Shown piece after piece: positions 5,145-5,155 of a stretch of DNA of 5,155 bases. Position 1 is the first letter of the stretch, and each line of letters opens with the position of its first letter. The position numbers and the translations under genes are program-made. The notes beneath the pieces were generated by a model. The model saw only the letters and a program-made list of their open reading frames with translations. It was not told the DNA's origin and did not search any database. The stretch spans positions 1-5,155 of the forward strand of contig JAGGWO010000167.1 of the NCBI GenBank assembly GCA_021157485.1. The letters run 5' to 3'. The DNA is from Sulfurimonas sp. (lineage in GTDB: Bacteria > Campylobacterota > Campylobacteria > Campylobacterales > Sulfurimonadaceae).

Positions 5145-5155
5145 TACCTCAAAAC

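Noticed and set aside
1..5155. CRISPR array, tRNA, rRNA, insertion sequence or defence cluster
   Set aside because: No regularly spaced repeats, no terminal inverted repeats or transposase, no cloverleaf-like sequence and no nuclease, helicase or toxin motifs were seen on either strand.

Overview
The window looks like chromosomal DNA from a low-G+C member of the Campylobacterota (Epsilonproteobacteria), most likely a Sulfurimonas/Sulfurovum-type free-living lineage. This rests on the AT-rich composition and codon use, the purine-rich ribosome-binding sites (AAGGA, AGGAGG) just before starts, promoters with a good -10 and usually a poor -35, and a mix of an OprF/OmpA-type porin with calcium-binding repeats, molybdenum-cofactor genes, a DUF493 protein and DUF2231/DUF302 envelope proteins. 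The assignment is an inference; there is no rRNA or other marker. All seven genes are on the + strand, and coding density is high, with no gene-free stretch above 169 bases.

Layout. (1) 19-1740: an outer-membrane OmpA-family protein, followed with no spacer (TAAATG) by mobA, which makes the guanine dinucleotide form of molybdenum cofactor. (2) 1741-3571: a -10 box precedes moaC, which makes cyclic pyranopterin monophosphate early in the same pathway. moaC overlaps a DUF493 (YbeD-like) gene by 20 bases, and 21 bases later comes a GTG-started gene for a 345-residue, helical, cysteine-free protein of unknown function. These three are probably one operon. (3) 3572-4265: a promoter region and a four-helix DUF2231 membrane protein with a strongly acidic tail. 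(4) 4266-5109: a 169-base AT-rich regulatory gap with a good promoter (TTGATA, 17-base spacer, TGA-TACAAT), then a methionine-rich DUF302 lipoprotein. A GC-rich hairpin follows it near the window end.

How the parts fit. mobA and moaC, on either side of one promoter, serve the two ends of molybdopterin synthesis, as expected of an organism that uses molybdoenzymes such as nitrate, polysulfide or formate oxidoreductases. None of those enzymes is in the window. The OmpA, DUF2231 and DUF302 proteins belong to the cell envelope. The upstream regions of the last two share an AT-rich motif and an extended -10, so they may be co-regulated, though this is weakly supported.

I see no mobile element, CRISPR array, tRNA, rRNA or clear defence system. 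Most of the window is ordinary core genome. The least explained item is the 345-residue protein at 2534-3571. The gene junctions (stop-start fusion, and a ribosome-binding site embedded in moaC active-site codons) are the neatest structural details.
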